Origin: Verrucomicrobiota bacterium
GTDB taxonomy: Bacteria > Verrucomicrobiota > Verrucomicrobiia > Verrucomicrobiales > Verrucomicrobiaceae
Length of the DNA stretch: 5,032 bases
Direction: 5' to 3'
NCBI GenBank assembly: GCA_023429545.1
Contig: JAEYUU010000492.1
Location: 1-5,032 of the forward strand
The translations under genes were made by a program, and so were the position numbers. Within the stretch, counting starts at the first letter, position 1; the number at the start of each line of letters is the position of its first letter. A model generated the notes under the pieces. It made no database searches. It saw only the letters and a program-made list of their open reading frames with translations, and was not told the origin of the DNA. Below are positions 1 to 5,032 of the stretch, piece by piece.

Positions 1-122
1 GTCTCCTGGGCCTCCGGCGCGGCGTCGAGCGGCCATTCATGACCGCAGGTGACACACTCGTGGTGGTCGGCGTGGTCCAGGATTTCGGTCATTTCACACA
101 TGGGGCAGGAAGTTTTGCTCAT
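1..122 (-). CDS. PhnA/YjdM-type zinc-ribbon protein, N-terminal part (cut by left edge)
   Basis: Reading leftward from the ATG at 120-122, the first 40 codons begin MSKTSCPMCEMTE and stay open to the window edge. Two knuckles, C6-P-M-C9 and C23-V-T-C26, followed by GHEW (27-30), form a four-cysteine zinc ribbon. This spacing and the trailing H-E-W match the N-terminus of the PhnA/YjdM family (E. coli PhnA also starts with a CPKC knuckle followed by a CPEC knuckle and Y-E-W). The family is usually about 110 residues, so roughly 70 residues lie outside the window. Despite the phn name, the family is not established as a phosphonate-degrading enzyme and its role is unclear. No strong Shine-Dalgarno precedes the ATG. 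An earlier ATG ending at 147 is out of frame. The gene is divergent from the membrane protein to its right. I am fairly sure of the family because the two-knuckle pattern is distinctive, but only the N-terminus is visible. Confidence 0.8.
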   Translation of the reverse strand, partial: MSKTSCPMCEMTEILDHADHHECVTCGHEWPLDAAPEAQE

Positions 123-167
123 GGTGCTTACCAGAGACCTGTCTCATGGGGAATACAAGCAGTTGTC

Positions 168-197
168 GCGGGGTATGCCCCGCCGTTTTGGTATTTT
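168..197 (+). promoter_or_regulatory. GC hairpin followed by T-runs in the divergent intergenic leader
   Basis: GCGGGG (168-173) and CCCCGC (178-183) form a perfect six-base-pair stem around a TATG loop. On the plus strand it is followed by CGTTTT and GGTATTTT. The shape resembles a weak intrinsic terminator or attenuator reading rightward. It lies between two divergent genes, about 50-65 bases before the likely start of the membrane protein, so there is no obvious upstream plus-strand gene to terminate. It could be a leader attenuator or chance. The T-runs are interrupted, which weakens the terminator reading. Confidence 0.35.
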
Positions 198-248
198 ACT
201 GGCCGAACAGATGCCCTTGTTTCATGGTCAAAGATGGCACTTGTACGC

Positions 249-770
249 ATGAGACATCCATTTGCGAAAATCATGACGTTGCTGCTTGCGATATTCGGTT
301 GTCTCTCCGTGAGCAGCTTAGATGGCTTTGGATTTTTCGCGCCCATCCTATTCGCGATCCTGTGCGTGCCGGTCTTCGCGGTTACGTTCATTGTTGCCGG
401 TTGGAAGGCATTGCGGGAGAAGCCGAATGGGAAAGATGTGGCCATTGTTCTGGCGGTATTGTCAGCATTCTTTGCGGGATGGCTTGTGGGGCTGGCAATC
501 AATCAAGTCCGGATCCACCGTGCCAAGGCTTTTGCTGCCACTGCCGTCCCCATCATTCTTGAATACCAGAAAGCGCGCCCGGAACTGGAGGAACTTCCCG
601 AGCGACTCGATGAGATTCCAAAGATGCCCTCCGTCCCCAGTCTCATGGCTCCTCGATTCAGCATCGACGATCGGGGTGGCGTACGCCTTGATATCATCAA
701 TCCGTACGACTACAGCAGAAACTGGGCGTACTCCTCACGGACCGGCAAGTGGATTGATTGGAGTCTCTGA
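249..770 (+). CDS. Unrecognised membrane protein with 2-3 transmembrane segments and a soluble C-terminal tail
   Basis: I do not recognise a named family. From the ATG at 249 the product is 173 residues. Hydrophobic stretches lie at about 9-22 (start of a signal-anchor or first helix), 28-50 and 63-85, with a basic loop (WKALREKPNGK) between the last two. The remaining 85 or so residues are soluble. They include a YQKARPELEELPERLDEIP stretch and end in aromatic NPYDYSRNWAYSSRTGKW. This loosely recalls pseudopilin-like tails, where a proline-rich 'how far is it to the end' segment is followed by a Tyr/Trp-rich strand, but the resemblance is weak. The frame is open back to an ATG at 39, but that extension overlaps the zinc-ribbon gene on the other strand and is not hydrophobic or protein-like. 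ATGs at 234, 249 and 273 are all possible, none with a good Shine-Dalgarno. I prefer 249 because it puts a basic residue pair before the first hydrophobic segment. The gene is convergent with the secreted protein that follows, 43 bases away. Confidence 0.65.
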   Translation: MRHPFAKIMTLLLAIFGCLSVSSLDGFGFFAPILFAILCVPVFAVTFIVAGWKALREKPNGKDVAIVLAVLSAFFAGWLVGLAINQVRIHRAKAFAATAVPIILEYQKARPELEELPERLDEIPKMPSVPSLMAPRFSIDDRGGVRLDIINPYDYSRNWAYSSRTGKWIDWSL

Positions 771-813
771 TCCGCGTGGATGGCGCGGCATGCGCAATGC
801 GTATCTGCCATTG

Positions 814-1485
814 TCACATCCCCTCCCACAACTTGATGTGGTCGATCTGGCAACTGCCAAGGTCGACGCCCTTGAAGTCGATCTGGTGCTGGCCGGTCAT
901 GTCGATGTTGGTGCTTTGGAAGACGTGCTTCTTGCCGTCGATCTTCACCAGCAGCGTTCCCTTCTTCAACTCAATGACGACATCCACCCATTGATTGAGA
1001 GGAAGGCGGGGTTCTTCCACTTGGACTGTTTCGACATTCTTCTTGATGGTGAGGGTCGTCGTCTTTTCGCCAAAGACCAGCGTGTGGACATGGTGGCCGA
1101 GATCCAGGAGGGGGAACTTGGGATGGTAGGCATCCGCATTGTACCGCATGCGCAAGGTGCAGACGAAATTTTCCGGCACCTGCTTCAGCCAGATGACGGG
1201 TTTGAACCCGGCATGAGCCTTGTCACCTTTCGCCAGCATCTTCTCCTGGAATTCCTTGGAGGACTGGCTGCCGGTGAGCACGCCGTCCTTGACGGCCCAG
1301 TTGGAGTTCTGACGGATTTCCCAGAAGTCGGTATTGAGCGAGCCATCAAACGTGTCCTCATAAACAAGCTTGGTGCTCTTGAATAATTCCGGATGGTAAT
1401 CCGGCCCGCCCGCTTGAATCACGGAAGTCAGTACAAGGGCCAGGATGGAGACGGGCAGACAGACGAAGTGGAAGGGCGTTCTCAT
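814..1485 (-). CDS. Secreted DUF1080-like (3-keto-disaccharide hydrolase / concanavalin-fold) protein
   Basis: The 223-residue product starts with a signal peptide: basic MRTPFHF, a hydrophobic core at about 8-22 and a likely cleavage after Ala25 (SVIQA/GG). It is therefore probably exported to the periplasm or beyond. The mature part is one beta-sandwich domain. It has the features of the DUF1080 / 3-keto-glucoside hydrolase-like group: an opening 'LVYEDTFDG' (40-48), 'W..kdGvLtG' (63-72), a central strand with F107-R112, and an 'NQWVDVVIELKKGTLLVKIDG' type segment (164-184). It closes with a strand 'QIDHIKLWEG' (213-222). Such proteins often act on glycans or modified sugars in Planctomycetota and Verrucomicrobiota. 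Here no catalytic residue can be named, and a pure carbohydrate-binding role is equally possible. Single-domain length is normal to short for the group. The bases before the ATG are pyrimidine-rich, with no Shine-Dalgarno. It is co-directional with the AhpD-like gene upstream, but a 147-base gap and a strong hairpin make it likely to be a separate transcription unit. Confidence 0.8.
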   Translation of the reverse strand: MRTPFHFVCLPVSILALVLTSVIQAGGPDYHPELFKSTKLVYEDTFDGSLNTDFWEIRQNSNWAVKDGVLTGSQSSKEFQEKMLAKGDKAHAGFKPVIWLKQVPENFVCTLRMRYNADAYHPKFPLLDLGHHVHTLVFGEKTTTLTIKKNVETVQVEEPRLPLNQWVDVVIELKKGTLLVKIDGKKHVFQSTNIDMTGQHQIDFKGVDLGSCQIDHIKLWEGM

Positions 1486-1587
1486 GAAAGGAGGGAGGGA
1501 AGTGCGCCTTTGAACGATGGTGCCGGTCGCGGCCTTGCAACGTATTCGGATGACCAGGCCGATTCCCGGTTGATATCGCGCCGTCCG

Positions 1588-1617
1588 ACGCTCACTTCTG
1601 CGAGCAGAAGTGAGCGT
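1588..1617 (-). terminator. Long perfect hairpin downstream of the AhpD-like gene
   Basis: ACGCTCACTTCTG (1588-1600) and CAGAAGTGAGCGT (1605-1617) are perfect 13-base inverted repeats around a four-base loop. The hairpin begins 15 bases after the stop codon of the minus-strand AhpD-like gene and lies before the start of the next minus-strand gene, which is the expected place for a terminator ending the regulator-methyltransferase-peroxidase unit. Neither strand has a T-tract after the stem, so it is not a classical intrinsic terminator. A transcript-stabilising 3' hairpin or a Rho-assisted terminator is also possible. The dyad itself is certain, its function is inferred. Confidence 0.6.
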
Positions 1618-1632
1618 GGTGGCGCCGTCCCA

Positions 1633-1935
1633 TCAACCCAGCGCGTGGGTGGCGTGGGTGATCGCGCCTCCAGCACGCAATGCGGCAGCTACGATTGCGG
1701 CCTCGGTGAGTTCCGTGTCGGTCGCGCCCGCTTTGCGCGCATTGGCCGTGTGAATCCCAATGCAGTAGGGGCATTGCGTCGTCACGGCCACGGCGACGGC
1801 AATTAGCTCCTTGTACTTCACGGGGATGGCGCCATCAGCGACAGCCAGTTTGTCGAACTCCCAGAACGCCTTCATCGCTGCCGGCGCGAGATCATCCATC
1901 TTCTTGATGTTGTTCAGATTCTTTTGCTGGTACAT
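1633..1935 (-). CDS. AhpD-like / carboxymuconolactone decarboxylase family protein
   Basis: The 100-residue all-helical product has the AhpD core signature CPYCIGIHTANARKAGA at 55-71, with E43, C55, C58 and H62. The spacing (Glu, 12 residues to Cys, CxxC, then 4 to His) equals that of mycobacterial AhpD Glu118, Cys130, Cys133 and His137. This supports a thiol-dependent peroxidase or disulfide-relay function rather than the lactone decarboxylase activity in the family name. The residue equivalent to AhpD His132 is Tyr57. The tail 'AALRAGGAITHATHALG' is typical of the family, and 100 residues is a normal single-domain length. The protein has no signal peptide and should be cytosolic. The frame is open further upstream, but that extension lies inside the methyltransferase gene and looks out of frame. 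The ATG at 1933-1935 is the natural start even though no Shine-Dalgarno precedes it. It lies 37 bases after the methyltransferase stop on the same strand, so the two are probably cotranscribed. Confidence 0.9.
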   Translation of the reverse strand: MYQQKNLNNIKKMDDLAPAAMKAFWEFDKLAVADGAIPVKYKELIAVAVAVTTQCPYCIGIHTANARKAGATDTELTEAAIVAAALRAGGAITHATHALG

Positions 1936-1972
1936 AAGTTTGCGTTGGTTTTGGGTGTTGAGTGTTTCCTGT

Positions 1973-2842
1973 TCAGATTTTTGTGGCGATGACTTCCAGA
2001 TACTCGGCAGCGACCTCGGTGGCGCCTGGAGTCTCGGCCGTGTTATATCGTGTTTGAAGTTCGACCAAATCCCGTCGCAGTTCCTCTTGGCCAGCCGGGG
2101 TAAGGGATTCGAACGCACGCAATGTGGGGCCATAGTACTTGCAGAAAAACTCGACGGTCTCCGCAGGCGGGAATGGATAGCGCATGCGACCGACGTGCCG
2201 CGTGAGGCGCAGGTCGGTGAAGCCCTGGTGCAAACGCTCCCGAACGGTAGCCTCGTCCCCCCACTGCATGGGTGAGGGGACCCCGGCTGGCGGCGGTGGA
2301 AGATGCGCCTTGAACACACCGAACATCTTTCCGAGGAATCCATCGGGCGTCCAATTCGCCAGAGCAATCCGGCCGCCTGGCTTCGTCACGCGCCACAGCT
2401 CAGAAGTCGCTATGGCCGGTTGAGGAGTAAACATCACTCCGAACATGCTCACGGTGAGGTCGAAGCAGTCGTCAGCAAACGGCAGCGATTCGGCATCTGC
2501 TTCCCTGAAGTCAATGTTTAGTCCGGACTCCACCGCCCGCTCGCGTGCCTGCACCAGTAGGTTGGCAGCGATGTCAACGCCGTGGACGATGCAGCCATGC
2601 TGGGCCGCAATGACCGCGAGATTGCCCGTGCCGCAGGCGACGTCAAGCACACGCGATCCAGGTCGCAGTGTCTGCCTTGCCATGAATTCCTCGGCAAAGT
2701 TTTCAATGCTACGGGCGATCTGTCCGAAATCCCCCGACTCCCAAGTCGCCTTTTGTTTGGCTTTGATCTCTGTGAGCTTGGGAATCCGTGGAGTGTTGAG
2801 ATAACCCTCTGGCTTGTTCTGTTTGGACGTGAGTGTCTGCAT
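1973..2842 (-). CDS. Class I SAM-dependent methyltransferase (UbiE/Methyltransf_11-like)
   Basis: The 289-residue product has the class I Rossmann methyltransferase motifs in order. Motif I is VLDVACGTGN at 65-74 (glycine loop for SAM). The acidic residue closing strand 2 is D90 in HGVDIA. A DAESLPF segment at 116-122 binds the adenine side. Strand 4, FDLTVSMFGVMF, is at 127-138, and the post-strand motif LWRVTKPGGRIALANW is at 149-164. The last 120 residues are a family-specific cap, beginning with LPPPPAGVPSPMQWGDE, that probably holds the substrate-binding elements. The acceptor cannot be deduced. Small molecules such as quinones, phenolics or polyketides are usual for this type. It has no signal peptide and is cytosolic. 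The ATG at 2840-2842 has only a weak GAGA-like element before it, and that element lies within an inverted repeat. It sits between an AraC-type regulator gene (88-base gap) and the AhpD-like gene (37-base gap), all on the same strand, which suggests a small regulated enzyme unit. Confidence 0.92.
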   Translation of the reverse strand: MQTLTSKQNKPEGYLNTPRIPKLTEIKAKQKATWESGDFGQIARSIENFAEEFMARQTLRPGSRVLDVACGTGNLAVIAAQHGCIVHGVDIAANLLVQARERAVESGLNIDFREADAESLPFADDCFDLTVSMFGVMFTPQPAIATSELWRVTKPGGRIALANWTPDGFLGKMFGVFKAHLPPPPAGVPSPMQWGDEATVRERLHQGFTDLRLTRHVGRMRYPFPPAETVEFFCKYYGPTLRAFESLTPAGQEELRRDLVELQTRYNTAETPGATEVAAEYLEVIATKI

Positions 2843-2845
2843 ATG

Positions 2846-2869
2846 GTTCTCGGTGTTTGTACCGGGAAC
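2846..2869 (-). promoter_or_regulatory. Inverted repeat immediately upstream of the methyltransferase start
   Basis: On the plus strand GTTCTCGGT (2846-2854) and ACCGGGAAC (2861-2869) are nine-base arms that match at eight of nine positions around a six-base spacer. The repeat ends three bases before the methyltransferase ATG and covers its putative ribosome-binding region. It could be an operator for the adjacent AraC protein or a leader hairpin limiting translation. No promoter box is convincing nearby. The repeat is seen directly, the role is inferred. Confidence 0.4.
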
Positions 2870-2930
2870 ACATTACAAAATGCGAGGACGGCGCGCTTTG
2901 CTGCGGAGTTCAGTCTTTTGACTGTAGGGC

Positions 2931-3803
2931 TCAGGCGGTGACGGGAGATTTCTGCCGGTAGGTCAATGGCGGGAGACCAAAACGCTCCTTGAACACACGG
3001 CTGAAGTGGGACACGTGCTCAAATCCGCTCTCGAAGGCGACCTCGGTCACGTTCATGTGCGAGTTGCGCAGCAGGTTTGCGGCGTGGCCCAGCCGCCGCT
3101 GCAGCAGCCATTTGCCGGGCGATTCCTGGAACTGTGCCTGGAATTCACGCTTGAACGATGACAGGCTGCGGTGACACAGCTTCGCGTATTCCTCCAGCGA
3201 AAGGTTGTATCGGAAATTCGCCCCCATGATGTCCGCGAGGGACGGCAAATCGCTCGCACCAACACGGCAGAGGTACGCCGCCAGTTCGGCATTGGTGCCG
3301 CTCGTCAGGATGCTCATTACAAGCTCTTTCAACTTGAGGCGCACCAGCGGTTCGGGAGGCTTCTCCATGGCAGCGACATATGTTCGCATCGACTGGAAGA
3401 GCGCTCCCAGCGCCACGTCATTGTCCACCCGCAACGCCGTCCTGGGCGGCAGTTTGTCCGTGGTCTTCAGGTCCAAGAGTTGAATCACCTCGCGTACTGT
3501 GCTGCGCATGAGCGCGTCCGGGATGAATACCATCAGGAGGCACACGTCCGAATCAAAGTGCTGCTCGATGACGGTCGCGCCTTTCTTGAAGAAAAGCGTC
3601 TCGCCCGGCCTCATTTTCCAGACGCCATCCGGCGTGTGCCACGTCTTCCTGCCCGTCACCACGTGGACGAAGTAGTCCTTGTCAGTCCAGTTCGGCAGCA
3701 GCTTCGTGCTGGTGCCACAAGTGTACTCAGCGAACAGAAAGTCTCCTATCTCGAGCTTGCTGTAGCTCGGGTTGGTGCGCACTGCATCGTAAAGATTCAA
3801 CAT
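2931..3803 (-). CDS. AraC-family transcriptional regulator with ExsA-like N-terminal domain
   Basis: From the ATG at 3801-3803 the product is 290 residues. Residues 201-285 form the two helix-turn-helix units of an AraC/XylS DNA-binding domain. The first is LSLEEYAKLCHRSLSSFKRE with FQESPGKWL. The second is NVTEVAFESGFEHVSHFSRV followed by FKERFGLPP, the hallmark end of the domain. The first 180 residues look like a cupin-type sensor with 'MRPGETLFFKKGATVI' at about 64-79, a layout like that of ExsA (a 'PGE-L-F-V-R-R-G' strand and an 'LK-EEL' helix). The effector is unknown. The GGAG at 3811-3814 gives a good Shine-Dalgarno seven bases before the chosen ATG. Longer in-frame starts (for example 3839 or 3971) lack this. 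The gene precedes the methyltransferase and AhpD-like genes in the same direction and is divergent from the right-edge gene, so its targets are likely to be local. Confidence 0.9.
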   Translation of the reverse strand: MLNLYDAVRTNPSYSKLEIGDFLFAEYTCGTSTKLLPNWTDKDYFVHVVTGRKTWHTPDGVWKMRPGETLFFKKGATVIEQHFDSDVCLLMVFIPDALMRSTVREVIQLLDLKTTDKLPPRTALRVDNDVALGALFQSMRTYVAAMEKPPEPLVRLKLKELVMSILTSGTNAELAAYLCRVGASDLPSLADIMGANFRYNLSLEEYAKLCHRSLSSFKREFQAQFQESPGKWLLQRRLGHAANLLRNSHMNVTEVAFESGFEHVSHFSRVFKERFGLPPLTYRQKSPVTA

Positions 3804-3806
3804 GCT

Positions 3807-3823
3807 GGGTCTCCGGAGAACCC
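3807..3823 (-). promoter_or_regulatory. Palindromic leader element overlapping the regulator's ribosome-binding site
   Basis: The plus strand reads GGGTCTCCGGAGAACCC. The central TCTCCGGAGA (3810-3819) is a perfect ten-base palindrome, and the outer GGG and CCC extend it with one unpaired base. In the transcript it could form a six-pair stem with a CCGG loop that includes part of the Shine-Dalgarno, and as DNA it is a compact dyad. This suggests either translational control or binding of a dimeric regulator, possibly autoregulation. Its shared word GGTTCTC with the methyltransferase leader may be coincidence. Confidence 0.4.
3811..3814 (-). promoter_or_regulatory. Shine-Dalgarno of the AraC regulator
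   Basis: On the minus strand GGAG lies seven bases before the ATG at 3801-3803. This is the clearest ribosome-binding site in the window and decides the start of the regulator. It lies inside the palindromic leader sequence at 3807-3823, which could fold over it. Confidence 0.7.
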
Positions 3824-3838
3824 GGCAACCATACACCA

Positions 3839-3879
3839 TCGCCAGGCACCTCGCGCCATGGAACTTTATTCCCTGGCGA
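3839..3879. promoter_or_regulatory. Eight-base inverted repeat in the divergent intergenic region
   Basis: TCGCCAGG (3839-3846) and CCTGGCGA (3872-3879) are perfect complementary arms with a 25-base spacer, upstream of the regulator and within the 202-base region separating it from the plus-strand gene at 4006. It could be a two-site operator controlling one or both divergent genes. No convincing -10/-35 pair is visible on either strand here. The repeat is clear but chance cannot be excluded. Confidence 0.3.
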
Positions 3880-4005
3880 GCACTCACGGAATGTTGGTTT
3901 GTGTGTGTCAGGGTTACCTGAGAGGAGCGTGAAGGTGGCGCTCTACACCAAACCATATTCCCGCTCTGCACTGGCGCTGATGCAATTCAGGCTTAGATTG
4001 TTAGG

Positions 4006-5032
4006 ATGAAGGAAGTGGAACTCGATACCCATCAAAAGGCGCTCAAGATCAATCTGGACCGGCGCTGGTATGGGACACTGGCGGAAATTGGCGCGGGGCA
4101 GGAGGTGGTGCGGTGGTTCTTTCGCGTGGGCGGCGCGGCCGGTACGGTGGCGAAGAGCATCTCGGCCTACGACATGATCGTGAGTGATGCCATCTATGGC
4201 GGCACCGACCGTTACGTCTCGAGGACGCGCCTGCAGTCCATGCTGGACTACGAATTCAAGCTGAACGTGGAACGGCTGAGTGAAAAGCGCGGAGATACCA
4301 CGGCCTTCTTTGCCTTTGCGGATACAGTGGTGGCCCGTAGCTTCAAGGGTGGAAACGAGTGCCACGGCTGGATGGGGGTGAAATTCCAATCCCGACCACG
4401 CGATGAGCCGAGCCAGATCTGCATTCACGTAAGGATGCTGGATACGGAGGCGGCGCTCCAACAGGAGGCCCTGGGCGTGGTGGGGGTAAATTTGCTCTAT
4501 GGCGCATTCTTCCTGCATCATGAGCCGGACAGGCTGGTGGAGAGCCTGCTGGACAAGCTGACGGTGGGACGCATCGAGATCGACGTGATCGAGTTCCAGG
4601 GCATCGAGTTTCGTGCGGTGGACAACCGGTTGATCAGCCTGAAGTTGGTGCAGCTCGGGCTGAGTGGCGCCGCCATGTTCGGTGCGAAAGGGGAGGTGCT
4701 GCAACCCTCCGAGGTACTGCACAAGAAAGCGGTGATGGTGGAGCGCGGCAGCTTCCGCCCCCCCACGCGTGTGAATCTTGACATGCTGGAGTGCGCCCTG
4801 GAGAAATTCAGCCAGGACCCTGCAGTGAAGGGAAAGGAGGTGCTGCCTGTCTTTGAGCTGACAATGCGCAACCTGCTGGCGGAGGGTAATGGCGTGGACC
4901 GCCGGGATTTCCTGGCTCGCGCGGATGTGCTGGCCGCCTGTGGCATGACGGTGCTCATCTCGGACTATTTCGAGTACTACCGCCTGGCGGCGTATCTGGC
5001 CTGGCGAACCAAGGAGCGCATCGGCATCGTGA
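4006..5032 (+). CDS. Conserved uncharacterised cytoplasmic protein, N-terminal 342 residues (cut by right edge)
   Basis: Translating from the ATG at 4006 gives an uninterrupted frame to the window end, 342 codons, starting MKEVELDTHQKALKINLD. I recognise the sequence style, with GTLAEIGAGQEVVRWFFRVG (23-42), GTVAKSISAYDMIVSDAIYG (46-65), an 'HGWMGVKFQ' core at 120-128, 'QQEALGVVGVNLLYGAF' (152-168) and 'VERGSFRPPT' (245-254). This is a widespread family of roughly 480 residues that, as I recall, carries automated names such as TonB-dependent receptor or nicotinate-nucleotide adenylyltransferase. Neither name is supported here. There is no signal peptide, no beta-barrel pattern and no clear nucleotidyltransferase motif. 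It looks soluble and cytosolic and its function is unknown. A stop codon lies four codons upstream in frame, so the ATG at 4006 is the most upstream possible ATG. It has only AGG directly against it rather than a spaced Shine-Dalgarno. It is divergent from the AraC regulator. Probably about 140 C-terminal residues are missing. Confidence 0.88.
   Translation, partial: MKEVELDTHQKALKINLDRRWYGTLAEIGAGQEVVRWFFRVGGAAGTVAKSISAYDMIVSDAIYGGTDRYVSRTRLQSMLDYEFKLNVERLSEKRGDTTAFFAFADTVVARSFKGGNECHGWMGVKFQSRPRDEPSQICIHVRMLDTEAALQQEALGVVGVNLLYGAFFLHHEPDRLVESLLDKLTVGRIEIDVIEFQGIEFRAVDNRLISLKLVQLGLSGAAMFGAKGEVLQPSEVLHKKAVMVERGSFRPPTRVNLDMLECALEKFSQDPAVKGKEVLPVFELTMRNLLAEGNGVDRRDFLARADVLAACGMTVLISDYFEYYRLAAYLAWRTKERIGIV

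Noticed and set aside
39..248. N-terminal extension of the membrane protein to an ATG at 39
   Set aside because: It overlaps the zinc-ribbon gene on the other strand and lacks protein-like character. The hydrophobic N-terminus starts naturally near 249.
772..788. CCGCG/CGCGG inverted repeat between the convergent genes
   Set aside because: Only five base pairs with a seven-base loop and no T-tract on either side, too weak to call a terminator.
322..1386. 354-codon plus-strand open frame across the membrane protein and the secreted protein
   Set aside because: It overlaps two better-supported genes and has no recognisable domain. The opposing frame has a signal peptide and a family-like domain.
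1487..1499. AAGGAGGGAGGGA, a strong Shine-Dalgarno-like run on the plus strand
   Set aside because: The nearest plus-strand ATG (1517) is too far away and starts no credible gene. The run is the complement of the pyrimidine-rich leader of the secreted-protein gene.
1393..1806. Plus-strand open frame over the hairpin region and the AhpD-like gene
   Set aside because: It crosses the intergenic hairpin and runs antisense to a gene with the CPYC AhpD motif. Its composition is low in hydrophobic residues.
1936..2367. Upstream extension of the AhpD-like frame
   Set aside because: It lies inside the methyltransferase gene in another frame and is Arg/Ser/Pro-rich. The family domain starts at the ATG at 1935.
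2911..2924. CAGTC-TTTT-GACTG hairpin just after the AraC stop
   Set aside because: Five base pairs with no T-tract on the minus strand. It may be a weak terminator or chance, not enough to annotate.
3171..3932. Long plus-strand open frame antisense to the AraC regulator
   Set aside because: It is the mirror of a well-supported gene with a clear AraC domain. Its product is rich in His, Arg and Gln with no domain logic, typical of a GC-rich shadow frame.
3804..3971. N-terminal extension of the AraC regulator to 3971
   Set aside because: The good Shine-Dalgarno at 3811-3814 points to the ATG at 3803. The extension covers the divergent intergenic region and its inverted repeats.
3943..4722. Long minus-strand open frame opposite the conserved protein at the right edge
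   Set aside because: The plus-strand frame here carries recognised conserved motifs and runs without a stop to the window end. The minus-strand product has antisense-like composition (many His, Gln and Leu).

Overview
The window is chromosomal-looking bacterial DNA, moderately GC-rich by eye, carrying six genes. Two run off the ends, and most starts lack a recognisable Shine-Dalgarno sequence. A small exported lectin-fold (DUF1080-like) protein, a pseudopilin-tail-like membrane protein and the weak SD use would fit the Planctomycetota/Verrucomicrobiota group, perhaps Verrucomicrobiota. This is a tentative inference from gene style. I see no rRNA, tRNA, CRISPR array, insertion sequence, integrase or phage gene.

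Layout from left to right. (1) The left edge cuts a minus-strand gene whose first 40 codons encode the N-terminal zinc ribbon of a PhnA/YjdM-type protein. (2) Divergent from it, on plus, is an unrecognised membrane protein of about 173 residues with two or three membrane segments and a short C-terminal domain. A GC-rich hairpin followed by T-runs lies in its leader. (3) Convergent with that gene is a minus-strand secreted protein with a signal peptide and a concanavalin-like (DUF1080 / 3-keto-disaccharide hydrolase-like) beta-sandwich. (4) Upstream of it, after a long perfect hairpin, is a minus-strand trio read in the order AraC-family regulator, class I SAM-dependent methyltransferase, AhpD/carboxymuconolactone decarboxylase-like protein. 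(5) Divergent from the regulator, on plus, is a large cytoplasmic protein of a conserved but functionally unassigned family, cut by the right edge after 342 codons.

The trio is the most system-like part. The regulator, methyltransferase and peroxidase-like protein are co-directional, and the last two are only 37 bases apart. Both the regulator and methyltransferase leaders carry dyad symmetries next to the start codon, and these share the word GGTTCTC. A plausible reading is a small inducible module in which the AraC protein controls the two enzymes and perhaps itself. The substrate cannot be read from the sequence. I found no clear evidence of an entirely new type of system. The best unexplained items are the conserved protein at the right edge, the leader dyads of the trio and the long hairpin without a T-tract.
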